DNA of 64,000 bases from Manduca sexta (GCF_014839805.1 NC_051141.1:9618777-9682776), one strand, 5' to 3'. Counted from the first letter of the stretch, positions 38,180 through 50,905 are shown. Numbers and translations: made by a program. Notes: generated from the sequence alone by a model not told the origin.

Positions 38180-39661
38180 CTAATATACTACAGTCTCCAC
38201 ATCTCCCTTATTAAAAGTTTGTTGTATGCCCGCTTCTCGTGCAAAAGCGACTGGCGTGTCTTCGGACAAGCCTTGTGGAGCAGTGAATGAGGTGTCATCG
38301 CCTTCAATACCCGCGAAAGAGTCTGGTTGCTCGTTACCGGAACTTCCTCGAAATGTCACTGGAAAATCGGCCGACGGTTGAACGTTAGTAAAGCCTGTAT
38401 TATCTGCAGTGGGTGCAAATGGATCAACTTGAACTAATCCATTCGGAATAGCTTCTGCGGAGGCGAAAGGATCATGAGTGTTCTTCAAAGCAGTAGTTTG
38501 CACGGGAAGTGGCGCAAAATTATTTTGCGCGACTGATTGAGCCGCAGCTCCCCGGAGATATCCGAACGTCGCTGGAAAGGCTTGTTGGAAGCCATTAACT
38601 GGTGTAAACACATCATCGTCGGTATCCTCGCCTTCCTCGGTCACTTCATAGCCATGCGAGCGTGTATTCGTGGGTATAACACCAGGTAAGGAATCGAATA
38701 CTTTAACTTGTTTAATCGTATGGCTTACACCACGTACGTGTGGTGTCTGTGATGGTATACCTGTGTCATATGAGGGTATAGATGGTGTGTAAGATGACCC
38801 AAAATCTTCTTCGAAGGTGGGGACTGCTGGAGGATCATAACTGTAAGACGGTGAATCGTGATGATGTCCATGACCATGGTGACCGTGTTGTCCGTGATGT
38901 CCATGATGGCCATGATGTCCATGATGGCCGTGGTGACCATGATGACCATGACTATGCTTATGATGGCCGTGACCACCATGTTTTGTAACTGTAGTTTTGA
39001 TACTATGAGAATTTTTATGATGGTGATAATGATGGCCATGTGGAATGTGGGGCTTTTTGTGGTGGTGGTGATGGTGATGATGATGATGTTCTTTCTTTGG
39101 CTTGTGGTGATGATGTATTGTTACAACTTTTGTGTGATGATCGTGATGAATGAATTCAGGAACGTGTAATTTGACGTGATCACTGAAAAATAAATTAATT
39201 GATATAATTGATAATTATTAATATCTTAACATTATGATTTTATTATATGTTTGTAAAAATTCAAATAAAACAACAAGTAAAACTTCGCAATGCGCTTAAA
39301 ACGCCGAAATCTTTGAAGCTAGTGAATTTTAAATCATGGTAAATTGTTTGTTCATATACGAGTACTATACTTAGATGCTGCTAAGATGGTATTTAATAAA
39401 AATAACAAATAACACACATGTAAATCGCCAAGCTTTAGTCGCAAGAATTATTACAGTTATATTATGCAAATAAGACGCCTCAAGAAATTAAAAATATTTT
39501 CTGTTTTCGATCATTATTACCATTCGGTTTTAACCTGTAATAACAAAATAATATATAAAATTCCCATTGGATTCTTACTGATGTTTTTCTCCATGGCCTC
39601 CAGTTTCTCCACCCTCCAAACACAAAAGCACCAACACCGCGATATATAACATAAAATCCAT
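38180..39661 (-). CDS. Secreted poly-His / (GHH)n protein, 2 exons
   Basis: Exon 1 (39579-39661, 83 nt) starts at ATG and encodes the whole signal peptide (MDFMLYIAVLVLLCLEGG...), ending in phase 2 at GTAAG. Exon 2 (38180-39182) follows 'tttatttttcag'. The join gives 361 residues. Right after the intron comes the family motif HVKLHVPEFIHH, then a run of ten consecutive His (39059-39088), a second His-rich part, and a GHH/GHHGHHG repeat block (about 38865-38955). The C-terminal two thirds are acidic, Pro/Ala/Phe-rich, with recurring F-A-P/T-A and DPFA-like units and an EEGEDTDDD patch. The His tracts probably bind Zn, Cu or Ni, or take part in cuticle cross-linking; this is inference. Against its paralogs it lacks the phase-0 intron but keeps the phase-2 one. 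PolyA signal at 38144. Confidence 0.87.
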
Positions 39662-41723
39662 GATTATCTTCAGCACGCAAGCGAACAGTTCACAACTCTT
39701 TAACTAAATTAGGAGACAACTAAATAGCACTCGAAATACGCGCGCTCACATTTTGTTTTACACCATAAAAAATTTAAAGTTTGTTCCCGATCGTTTTGTA
39801 TTATACGAATGGAGAGCACCGCACCGCCGCAACGTCGCATTGAATTGAACAGCGCCACATCATGAGATGACCATTTATCCAATTTCACTTAAATAAACCT
39901 GTAATATTAACAAAAAGAGAACAATTGCTATTGTCACTGGAGCATGCCAAAAGACCGAGTTGCCAGAGGCGACGCGGGCGGCACGGCGTGCGCCAGAGCG
40001 GCGATTCTCGATCTAATTTCTATTGGTGCAGGGTCCGGTTCAAACTAGGAAAAGTAAGGCGCTTTTTTTTGTTGACAACTATATGTAACAAGTATTTCAC
40101 TAACGTTCCAAAACAACGAAGTCGAGCAGACCGCACGGTGGATGGCGTAACCCAGTCGTAGATTGCACGCAGACACGTTCGCTCCTACTGATAATTTTTT
40201 TAGTAAATTGCCGACATTCACGGGTTCTTATTATTCATCTTTAATGTTAAAATTTTATTTGGGGTTTCTTGAATTCTCCCACAATTACATATTAAATCAA
40301 AGTAATGATTCCCTAACTTAATCCAAATTATCTTGGGGTGGGGTCCAATAAATAAAATCCGTAGGCGTCAGATTGTGCTCGTAAATACACCCAACTGTAA
40401 ATGTATCCCATTAAACTTTAATTATCCTTTACATTCAGATTTATTGATTTCCCTCGGGAACGAATTCTGTAGCTCAGTAAATATACGTCTTCCATATTGT
40501 AGGGATTGATTAAGATCTTGTCTTATATAGGATGTTTCATAAGTCAATATTCAAACAGAAATAGGTAATGGGTGGAAACGTATATTACACGTATGAGTTC
40601 CGAGATATGATCAGGTTTTTGTTGGTTCGTGAATAATCATTATTAAATCCAGTATAAAAATACTTAAATAAACATGTAATAAAAATACGGATACTAAGTA
40701 ATAAATCGCAAGTCCGTTTTTTAACAATGAAATCATTATCATGTTTTCCATCATCACCCAGTAAATAAACAATGAATTATATATACCATTTACTATTTGT
40801 TTAATGACCTAAATATGAATGAACGTACGATTGGAATATTTGCCTACGAAGTAAAAAAATAATTTAAAACCCACTGTCAAGTACATAAAAGTTATGTATT
40901 CTTCCATAAATATTAAAACGTTAGTACAACATTTAAACCTAAGCATAAGAGAATATTTTTAATTACATCTATTTCTTAGCTATAAGAAAAGTAACTAAGG
41001 CATCCGTAGATACTGTCAACTTATTACTAAGAACAAAACAAAAAACAATCAACTTCAACGACTGTCAGTTTCATAGTGCATAGCCCTGAGGCATAGCCAG
41101 TGTTGTTGGACAACATAATGACAGTGGCTAAGCGACGACTTATTTATTAAAAAAGTACTTATTCTATAATTTAAATAATATTACAAAACAAAGATAATCA
41201 ATAACGGAGATTAGAGAAAATAATCAGTCTTATTTTATTTTTTTGTACAATATTTTTGTTATTCTCCTCAACAAAGGATCTTTGGCCTAGATTGCTTTGG
41301 AAAGTAGTTTCTATTTGGTATTGAACAGAAATACAAAATTTGGCTATACCCATATCAAGAATGTAAGATATTATAAAAGTAAGTACTCATTTTCTTATGA
41401 TATGGATTAATAAATCCACAAACATGAATAATTTTCAGTTAAAACTATTTTTTTATCAACACTACGATGTTCACGTAGTGTTAATTTTTCGGGTAAATGA
41501 TTTTCTCGCAATAATTCCTGAAACCAATAAATATACATTATTAAACTTGATTCCAAGACTTTTAAAAAAAGCACGTCTTAGGATATCATATTATTACATA
41601 GCAAAGATATGCTTTTATTAAAATATATTTTATATGCATCTAACCTATATCAAGAATAATTTTATAGTGAGTTGACCATAAACACACTAGAAACTTAAGG
41701 CTTCTTTGTAATTTTTAGCGCTA
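39662..41723. other. Intergenic; promoter side of the poly-His gene
   Basis: The first 200 bases must hold the minus-strand promoter of the poly-His gene. The sequence is GC-richer at 39800-39850 and 39940-40040, but no clean TATA/initiator pair was found. The rest is AT-rich with no feature. Confidence 0.5.
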
Positions 41724-41729
41724 TTTATT
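41724..41729 (-). terminator. PolyA signal of the 41.8-kb gene
   Basis: AATAAA on the minus strand, about 46 nt beyond the TAG at 41775. Confidence 0.55.
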
Positions 41730-41774
41730 TACTTTAGTTAGAGGTTCACATTAGATACGAATAAAAATACGTAC

Positions 41775-44700
41775 CTAGTTCCGTCTATATAAGGGCAGAG
41801 CTAGCCTCGAAGGTAACTTAGGGAATGCTCGAGGTATATCCGGAATTTCAAGTGGCGCATTCAAAGCATCAGGGAGAAACTCTGGTATGCCTATGTCGGG
41901 AACCGGCTGGCTATGCTGGCCTGAAGGCGGCTCGTTGTGAATATGCATGTGGTGGAAGTGCTCATGCTCTTCCGTCGGCGCCGAGCTGTGGTCCAGGTGA
42001 GGATCGTGGTGGGTGTGGTGGTGATGCACCGTCTTGTAAACCGTGTGCGTGTGCTTCACCTTCCTCACTTTGTATGGCACGTGAATTACAACTTTCTTGC
42101 TGCGTCTGCCAAAAACAATTACCGAGTTAATTATTTTGGTAATGCTGGTGATACCACAGAATATAACTAATTTCACCTTCGAAGATAAAAGTTGTGTATG
42201 TGTTAATGTGATTACTATTAAAATGAATTGACCACTTAAAAAAATATTATTTATATATTTGGCATTTTCAAAACGAACTAAAAATTCGCGGTTTGATTAT
42301 ATCAACAAAATGAGAAAAATATAAAAAGAACAATGTAATTCTTGCATGAGTGCATTAATGATCGGTAATCCACGTTGTTTACAAACGTTTTATTCTTTAG
42401 ATTGCGCGCAGTCGAAGTCGTGGTTCCGTGATAGAACAGCCGTTTTAGGAGTTTCCTGGTTCGATGCGCGTGAGTGATATTGTTACGTTTCCTACTACGG
42501 CGGGAAAACATGGCGCTAGCTCATAACATGAATCTTCTATTGTTAATCAAACCTTGAACGCTAATATTACAAATATTAATAACATTAATTAATTAATATA
42601 TGATGTTTTTAATCCGGTATATTTACATAAAAATATAAAGTTTTAAAATAGACATTGACAGGTGTTTTTATCAAGTTCAAATAAACACATTAATTCAGGA
42701 CATGAGTTTATTTAAACTTATTAGATTGTTTGCATAAATAGCGCCGAAGTATCGCTAATAAATAATTACTTAAGTCTATCAAAATTAAGCTACTGCATTT
42801 TATAATGCCAGTAAACTTTTCCTTAATACAAAACTACCATTAATTGTATGGTATGTTAATTTATTGTGACATTTCTTGTATAGTATTTTTTTAATCGGAA
42901 TAAAACTAACTGAATAAAGGTAATTCGTTTCGTTGTACGTAGCACATAATAATCCCATAGTATATGTATGAGGTTTGAACTAAACTAAAACTTTAAAACT
43001 TTGTTTTTAATTATTACATTGCACGACAATCTACCATTGCTACGATTAATGATTATACGAGGTCATTCCGGGGTCCCCATAACGCAAAAGCATAATATAC
43101 GTAACATAATATTTCCTCACGCTGCGCAGAGCAAGAAAACATTTGTATACCGATTAAATAATATTATTGCGGCGCAATGTTATATGAAATCGATAGTAAA
43201 ATTTATAGCATGATCGCACGCTCAGTCACGCATCAGGAGGTTGATCCAACACAGCGGATTTACAAACACTTCTCATCTTCAGAACATTTATTTTATATAT
43301 AATATATATAATACATATTATACTTCCTAGACGTACTATAATTCTCTTCCTATATAACATATTCATATCAAAAGGGCAGGCTATCTAGTAAAGATACAGG
43401 TACTAGTAGTTCAAAGTCTAAAAATGCCGTTAAAGATTATTTCCTTTCACTTATTAAAGCATAATGACAAGTTTCGATGACGGATTACTACGATAAACAG
43501 TATATATATGCACTGCATTGCTCGATATCTAGTGTTTATTTTCGGCAAAGGTTTTAATTATTAAGTTTTCAATTCTTTATGCGGTATCTTAAAATTTTTA
43601 GTGAAAATTATCCAAGTTACTTCTTTATCAGCGAACTAAATGCCAGTTCTCTGCATAATTGATCTATTCCAGAGATTAAATGCTTCAGATATACATATAT
43701 AGAATTAAAAAAAAAAACTGTTTGTTGGTACCACGTGAATATGAATTTAGAAACAAAATCTGTTTTATTTGTCTCTCATGTCTATAATAATAAAATAGAA
43801 ATTCAAATTTAAGAACTCTATAATAAAGGTATTAACATAATCATGCGTGTATTCCGATCTGTGGTTTTCCATAACTTTACACAGGCATCTAAAAGTACTA
43901 GAAAATATGCGTCTGCTATTATTATAATAACAAAAAGTATATTATTTTCAAATTTGTATTAATAAAATACTCTCTCACACTATAGCCTAAGTCTAATAGT
44001 AGGATCAAATAAAAGAAAATAATTTCATTTAAAAATATTTTTCCTCATGACGCAGAAATAGAATTCTTTGCTTGTTATATAACGTGAATATTACAGACGT
44101 GCAAAACAAAAAGCAGACGAAAGTGCAGCGGTTTCAACATTATGAGAAAAATCGTATACCGCTTCAATCAGCGTAATTACTGACAAAAAATTAAGAGAGT
44201 TGCACTAATCAGAATGATTTTTGCACCCGCGAGAGTAAGAGTAAGAACACGTTTCTACGTTTAGTTATTGTTATTATGATCAATATATCTAAAGAGGAAT
44301 AGGCAGTTATGATAACATTGTTACAAATTATCATGTTTGTTTAAACATTTTGGAAATCAAAAGAGATCTCTAAGAAGTCTACAATCCTATTAATTATTTA
44401 AAAATATCATGTAAGTTTTAATGTATTTGTTAAAAGCAATTGTAGTAAAAGGTTTATGTGTCGTATTCATGTTTATTATTATTGTTTGTTACTTTCATCT
44501 AGAAGGCCGTTCATAGTACTTACCCATACGTTTCTGTTACGACCAAAGCCAGAACGCCGAATATACAAAGTAACAACTGAAAAAAACGAAAGATATATCT
44601 ATATTACAAAATATATTTCCTATACTAATGCACAGCTTATTTAATATTAATATATAAAATCAACTTAAATTTTTATGCCATTTCGCTCTCGGCTGAAAAT

Positions 44701-44907
44701 ATTTGAAACACATTATTTTACTATAATGAAACACAAATAGTAAAATATAGTTCAATTATATCCATCTTAGCTCTACTTACAACAACAAATTATTTGAGGA
44801 GGAAAATGTTTGATTTGATTTCAATAACATAAATAGCTTATTACACTGCAATGTATTGTTTTGTTTAAGAAACAATAATAAAAACTCACCACAGTTTTGC
44901 AATCCAT
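41775..44907 (-). CDS. Secreted HVP-motif His-rich protein, 3 exons
   Basis: Exons are 44890-44907 (18 nt, MDCKTV, donor GTGAGT, phase 0), 44524-44576 (53 nt, LLCIFGVLALVVTETYG, donor GTAAGT, phase 2) and 41775-42105 (after 'tttttggcag'). Together they give exactly 402 nt, 133 residues. The signal peptide is followed directly by RSKKVVIHVPYKVRKVKH, THTVYKTVHHHHTHH, an acidic/His segment (EEHEHFHHMHIH) and a Pro-rich tail ending LPLYRRN. The two short exons equal in length and phase those of the genes at 29.8 kb (18 nt) and 7.1 kb (53 nt), which indicates duplication from one ancestor. From the predicted start site the first ATG is this start codon. Secreted; a cuticle or matrix role is likely by composition, partners unknown. 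Confidence 0.9.
42106..44523 (-). other. Intron 2 of the 41.8-kb gene
   Basis: A 2.4-kb phase-2 intron, AT-rich, with no repeat or exon recognised. Confidence 0.65.
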
Positions 44908-45076
44908 TATCAAATATCTATTGTAATAAACAACGTATTGGAAAGCACTATTCAATATATGTTTACAAAAAGCTCGTAGCGTGAGAAACGATGCGTATCT
45001 GAAAGCTTGCGTAGTTTTGATTTGCGGAAAACTGCACTTTCCAAGTGCGCGAATAATGCGCGCGTGCCTGACGATA

Positions 45077-45117
45077 GTCTGACAATGAAAGGCGTTGCGC
45101 CAATCTAAACTTATATA
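45077..45117 (-). promoter_or_regulatory. Core promoter of the 41.8-kb gene
   Basis: Minus strand: TATATAAG (45117-45110), then TCAGAC (45082-45077), whose A at 45080 would be the start site, 35-37 nt from the TATA box. That spacing is slightly long. No ATG occurs in the 172 nt between it and the start codon at 44907. Confidence 0.5.
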
Positions 45118-47451
45118 TGCCATACATGAATGAAACATGTAAACACCCAAACACACACGTCCATAACGCTTCTGATTGTTGATGATACACCGCTATTTTC
45201 TCCTAATGATCCACAAAAATCTAACGCATTGTCTCGTTATATCCCGTGTAAAAGCTTAATGACTTTTCCAGTATTTGTTAATAAGATAATTTCAGTATTT
45301 CGATAATGACATTAGTCATAATTAAGATAGCTGTGTAATTAATGGCGGCATTAAGAACCACGTGACAAGATTAAATTTGGATTTAAAAATAATCTTTGTT
45401 ATTAGCCCATGCTTTTAGCCATATAATTAATAAATACAGCTGTATTAACTCGATAAATAATGACACAACATTCCTACTAGGCCAATGGTCTAGCAAATCG
45501 TATCGATGGTTTTAAATTGCGTAAATCCGTTAAAAATGGCATTCGTAAGTCATTATCATGCTGGGAAACCGTAAATTTTAAATTGCTGTAATAAAAACCA
45601 TGAAGATTGTATTGCAATTCGTTTCTGGAATTATCTGGTTATATAACGGTGTTGTTGACCTAGGTCTACTTTAGTCAATAAAGAATTAGGCAAGTCGTAG
45701 TATCTCAAAATTGAACAATTTATTACAAATACAACAAATCTATTAGCCAATTATCCGCAATTTGAAAATGCGAAATACTGTTTCTTGATGAAATTGTATA
45801 TTTTTACACGAGTAATTTTTATTCTTCCGTTATTAATTCTATAATGCAATATAAACCTAAACAGCTAAATAGGCGTAATAAAAACATTTTTTTCGTACAA
45901 TGGTTCGTAACTTGAAAATGTTGTATGAATTTGTTACAATTAAGTATTACATCGCTTGGAAAATTCTAAAATCTGCGGGCGACAAGACAATGGGACAACA
46001 ATTATGTGAAATATAATGTTGCGCATAATAATTACTAAAGCTTTTTTTAACTTAACACAAAGACAAAGAAAGAAGTGAGAGTTTAGCAGCACATTGTTAT
46101 TAATTTGTCGTTTGCAATTTTACAACAAAACGTAAATTACACATTTACATAATATTATGTTGATAATTTCATAAACATTTGTTTACTTCATGTTTATATT
46201 GCCTTTGTTAAATACCTTACGATAATACAAACCGAGTGAAATTACCAAAATAACCGCTGTAATATCGCGTCTTAAACGATTTAATTTTCGTTCATATAAT
46301 TACTATAAAAACCTTGTTTTCTACCACTTGCTTACAACAAAAAGTATCTTGCAAATTATATCACAGAAAGGTTTTTTGAGCAAAATAATGTTATGAACGT
46401 CAATCATCATCAACAAGTAGCGGCATCCCGCATTCAAACTTACCTTGTGTGTAGTCGGATAAAAATACCACAGATGTTGTTAGAAGCTTACGTCAAATAG
46501 CAAGCTATTCATAAGAAAGCCAGTATTTTGACAGTTTCTAAAAACTTTTATGAATCTACCTCATATTTTTTGGTACTCCAATAGCCTACTGACTAAGGGT
46601 CGGTGAAGAAAAAAGTGTGGTACATAGAAGATACGTACAACCCCGCTCTTTCGGAACGATTCCGTGTATGTACAAATCTGGCTGCAGGTCTATATAATTA
46701 CACACAAAAAAAATATATTAATATCATTTTAAATCATTCTGTAAACAAGCGGATATTATATACATTCAAGATGCTCTCAACGCTTAGTTGTTTATTTATT
46801 ATCGTACAAATATATGTATATATACATATAATAATATAATCAGGCCGACATGCTGCCGTAGTCATCCTCTACCAGTCAACCTGAACTGTTTACACCAGTG
46901 GTGAAGTGTTCATACAACCTGATTCCTACCGGCTTCCCTTTTAGGTTTATTTACGTTTGTCTTAGTTTCTGTTTTCTGTTTAAATACTAAGATTTTTTTT
47001 GTCTCGCATTACCCGTCGCCACTAGTTTACTTGATATTAAAATGCATATTTAATAATAAGTGTTTATTGCAATTTTTATAAATTACAAAGATTGTGCCAT
47101 GTACTTGTGTCTATAGAGCTATAAATAGAAACCTTTAATACATGTATATATAATCATGAATGTAAATAATTTATTTATTAGGTAATTGCATACGATCATT
47201 TTATAAGTAAGATTATTAGAGAAAGTAGTTTTCATAATCAATCTAATGGCGAGTAAATATTATATAAGTAAATGTATATAAAACTTAAAGGAACTAACCA
47301 CAATTACACTTTGATATTTACTTTCATTAGGTAAATCACGGAAATAATTTCTTGTAATCAAAATAGAAGCGTAACCACCTATTAAATGCACACAATCGTT
47401 AAATAAGCAAACATACTTAAGATCTATCGCTGTAACTACAAAAATATAGCC
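45118..47451. other. Intergenic, AT-rich
   Basis: No coding exon or clear repeat seen. The region ends at a foldback element. Confidence 0.5.
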
Positions 47452-47818
47452 TTAAGGTGGTAGCTCAAGGTCCATTTTCATACATTTTGTTTCGGCTTTA
47501 ATCTGGGTAACTAAACAAGTATTGGCAAGTAAAGAATTTAAATTCACGTCTAGATAGTGATTAGTTCTCGCAGTTGAAAGAAAAACGTAAAAATAATTAA
47601 TAATCATGGATATTTCTGCCTTTAAAATTTCGTCATATTAAATTTTAAAGGCCGAAATATCCATGATTATTAATTATTTTTACGTTTTTCTTTCAACTGC
47701 GAGAACTAATCACTATCTAGACGTGAATTTAAATTCTTTACTTGCCAATACTTGTTTAGTTACCCAGATTAAAGCCGAAACAAAATGTATGAAAATGGAC
47801 CTTGAGCTACCACCTTAA
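47452..47818. mobile_element. 367-bp near-perfect foldback element (MITE) with TTAA ends
   Basis: The 179-bp left arm (47452-47630) and right arm (47640-47818) are reverse complements with a single mismatch (47617 against 47653), around a 9-nt loop. Both ends begin TTAAGGTGG, so TTAA stands at each border. TTAA duplication is the mark of piggyBac-type transposition, but because TTAA is palindromic it could also be part of the element. It has no coding capacity. The near identity of the arms implies a recent insertion or gene conversion between arms. A transcript through it would form a long double strand. It lies 190 bp past the 3' end of the gene at 48009. Confidence 0.9.
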
Positions 47819-48008
47819 ATGTGTGTATTTAATATCGTTGTATGGAGTTGGAGCAGGCTGGGTCGCGTCCATTAATAGGCTTTCCACATGTATAGTAGGT
47901 TATTTTCGGACAGTTCTTGATCGCGCGTAAAGTCAAAATTTCTCCAATTACCTAATTTACTTGCAACTTTAATTAATTTAATATCGCAAATCCATAGACG
48001 GCGCCTTT

Positions 48009-49949
48009 TTACCTAATTTGCTTTGAAGTTTCTTCGTGGGGAACTAAAATATTAATTAATAGTTTTAATATAATTAGAACTTGACATCTTTTATTGCATA
48101 GATACAGTGCGAAAACAACCTGTGCATCTTTGAAATGTTTCCAAAGACCGTATCGCAACTCCCAATCTTCGAAGAATAATGTCGGTTTATTCCACGTTAC
48201 ATGATGGCGGCCGATGTTGTAAATCTGCATCAGAGGTGGATTCAACTGTGGAGCCTCTTTCGCCCGTCTTGATATTATTTGATTTACGTATCGGTAAAGT
48301 ACAGGCGCCTTGTGCACCCAGCATATCAAAGACATGACCGATATTACAATCGCGTGCATCCAATACCGGCACGTTGCAGTCAAGTTCTCTCCGTTGAGAG
48401 CAAAGTCCTGAATGGTCATAACTATACAAGCGGCTGCTGCAGCTGTTAGGCCGCAAGGGACCTCCAATATAACCAAACATACTACCACGAAAATTGCTTT
48501 CAAGTTACCGCTATTGTTACAATGTAGCTTCACCGCCTTTAAAAAGAATTCGTGGAATTTGTCTCGATGATTTCGTATAAATGTTTTATCGTAGCTATCA
48601 TAACATCCTACTTTAAGTCGAACCTGAAAGGGATAGTTAATAATAAAGCTTTTAATATATAAGTATAAGAACTTTCGAATAAATTTGTAATTTATTATTG
48701 GTATCTTAATTTCTCAGATAGACAGATCGTATTCTGGATTAATACACTTATTTCTTTAAATTCCAGTATTGTGACGTCGTTGGATTTTATTCTAGAAAGA
48801 AATTAACATAACATTGTCACTATTAGATGTGTATGATGTATTTAATTTCACAGTTATCATTAGCAGATTATATCCTGACTTATTGTATTGTTTAAAAGAG
48901 TAAATATTGAAACAAACCTGTGAAAACTCATAATATAAAGACGGCACTGTCAAGTACTCAGCATTGTTCTGTCGGTCTAAAAATCTGTGCAGTAAACGAC
49001 ATCCCACAATGCTGTACAGCGCATTCGTAGATCCAACCAAATTTACTAAAACGTGTTCAAAAACTCCTTCGCGAAAGCTCTCAGTGTATTGCCCAACTTT
49101 ATACAGCTCGGCAGCTCGATCTAGTAAAGAGGAAAATTCTAGAACATCATCATCACTCATATTCACCATTGAAAACCAATTGAGCATTGTTGTTATGATC
49201 ATTAGACGATGTTGGTTTTCCACTCTTTCGAAAATCCGTCGTAAGCAGACTTCGAAACCCTTTCGTAGATAACCGTAAGCTGATATCTTAGAATCGCCTT
49301 TAGCTATGCTATAAGCAAAGAAGTCGAGTAAACGTGTAACAAATGGCAGCAGTTTCTGTTTGTCGATTATCCAATTTGTACTTTTAAGTAGTTCATAGAG
49401 AACTCTCATTCGATGCCTGGCTGACTTGACATCTTTAAACAAAACACAATGAATATCTGTTAGCATTAGGTTAAAAAGCGTAGTTTTCCCTCTGTTATAG
49501 TAGAGTACTACTTCTAATATTTGCTCTACAAAACTTTCGAAGGGCCACAAAGAAACTGTTGTGAAGAAATTCAACGTTATTTTTATAGTAACATCGCTGC
49601 GTTCTGGGTGCAGTTGGTCCATTGTCATCTGGAAAACTGACTCCGCTTTATTGAAATGACGTTTGCCGCACCAGTAACCATAATGTGAAGTAAGTTGACG
49701 CAATTTTAGTCTCATACCAAAAAAATATACCAATGTCAGGGCACACAAGATTAGTTCCTCATAATCCGCGTCTTGTAACGCAGTCCGACTGGAGTAACGT
49801 AATATATACTCTAATTTCTTAATAGCATTTACTTTGCTGTGATAAAATACAGAGCTCAAATCCATCGGCATATATGCTTGATGCAATTGGTTAATTTTTT
49901 CTTGTAAATCTACTCCAGTGAGTGATTTATGTTTGTGAGACATGAACAT
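48009..49949 (-). CDS. Uncharacterised helical (possibly ARM/HEAT-like) protein, 2 exons
   Basis: Exon 1 is 48918-49949 and exon 2 is 48009-48623, joined in phase 0 over a 294-nt intron (donor CAG|GTTTGT, rather weak; acceptor 'ccctttcag'). This gives 548 residues. An in-frame TAA lies directly before the ATG at 49949, fixing the start there or at the ATG two codons on. There is no signal peptide at the N-terminus (MFMSHKHKSL). The protein is made of amphipathic helices with scattered Trp, Cys and Tyr. After the splice comes a well-formed segment (VRLKVGCYDSYDKTFI, then a hydrophobic stretch through LEVPCGLTAAAAACIVM). I first considered a gustatory receptor, but there are not seven clear membrane segments. 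The helical-repeat reading is an impression from the helix pattern. It is unlike its secreted neighbours and its function is unknown. Confidence 0.8.
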
Positions 49950-50749
49950 TTATTTTGCTGTCCCTATGTAACTAACTAATCTGAAATCTGTTACGATGTT
50001 TGTACTAAAAAATCTGATGAACATAAAACACTTTATTGTAAAATAAGTAACTATAAAATGTCGAGTTGAAGCTAGTTGGTATCTATTTTATTCACTACTT
50101 AGAAAATTATAACGTGATATTTATTTCGTTTTGACTTGCTATGTCACGCATACATTAAGGGAGCGTTTTCATTTAAACGGGTGACAATTTTATAAATCGT
50201 CACAAAACTGCAAGAAGGCATTAACCAAAACGAACGTATTTAGTAGCATAGTCGTGATCATACGACAGGGCTCTTTGAATAAGAATTTAAAAGAAAAGAA
50301 TTAAAGTGGATAACACGTCTTGGAAGTGCGCAATGTTTAACTCCATTTTGTTTTTTTTTACAAGGTGTACCTAGACGTCATTTAACACGTATACTTTGCT
50401 ATAAGGGAAAAATAATCTCACACTTATACTGTTACCCTCTGCTAATTCCGATTTTACTATATTATATTTGGTTCGCCATATGGACTTCGAATTATCTTTA
50501 ATTATTTAATTATCTTTAAATTTTTTCTTACTCGTGTCGTTATCGCTTCAGTGAAAAGGCACCTTTGTTGTCAAGAGATATATTATTTTAAAACAACTTG
50601 TCATAAATTTACGAAGGCAAAAAGTATGTAGCGTATGTCGTATAGAACGTAACATGTGTACCTACATGTAACCAATAAGTCCGTCATGTAATGTTACATT
50701 TGTATTTTCAGTAAACAGAATTGATTGGATGGTTGTTTCAATATCTATA

Positions 50750-50905
50750 TTTATATTTGAAGGCAAAGAGTTTATTCGATTGATGGGCGCGCTAATGTTA
50801 GGAACTATTAAACCGAGATTGAATTTTTTATTATATTATGAGCGCTACAGGGTATTTTTTATCCCGGAGAAACTATTTCGCGCGGGCGGTGCCGAACGCA
50901 AAAGT
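50750..50905 (+). repeat. Interspersed repeat copy 2 of 2 (other at 20.6 kb)
   Basis: It has the same blocks in the same order as 20600-20830: 'aagagttt', 'gcgct.at.t.aggaact.ttaaaccga.attga', 'gcgctacagggta..ttttatcccgg' and a 'cgcgcgggcggtgccg' end. Confidence 0.6.

Noticed and set aside
38782..39169. Plus-strand Asp/His- and Met-rich frames
   Set aside because: They are the complement of the (GHH)n and poly-His codons of the minus-strand gene.
41825..42170. Plus-strand frames with Cys/Gly and Val/Met-rich sequence
   Set aside because: They are antisense shadows of the His-rich last exon of the 41.8-kb gene.
44821..45190. Minus-strand frames over the promoter of the 41.8-kb gene
   Set aside because: They begin upstream of the predicted start site and overlap exon 1 in other frames; no family resemblance.
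48009..49949. Gustatory or odorant receptor
   Set aside because: Size and some hydrophobic helices suggested it, but there are not seven membrane segments, the middle is charged and helical, and the C-terminal receptor signature is absent.
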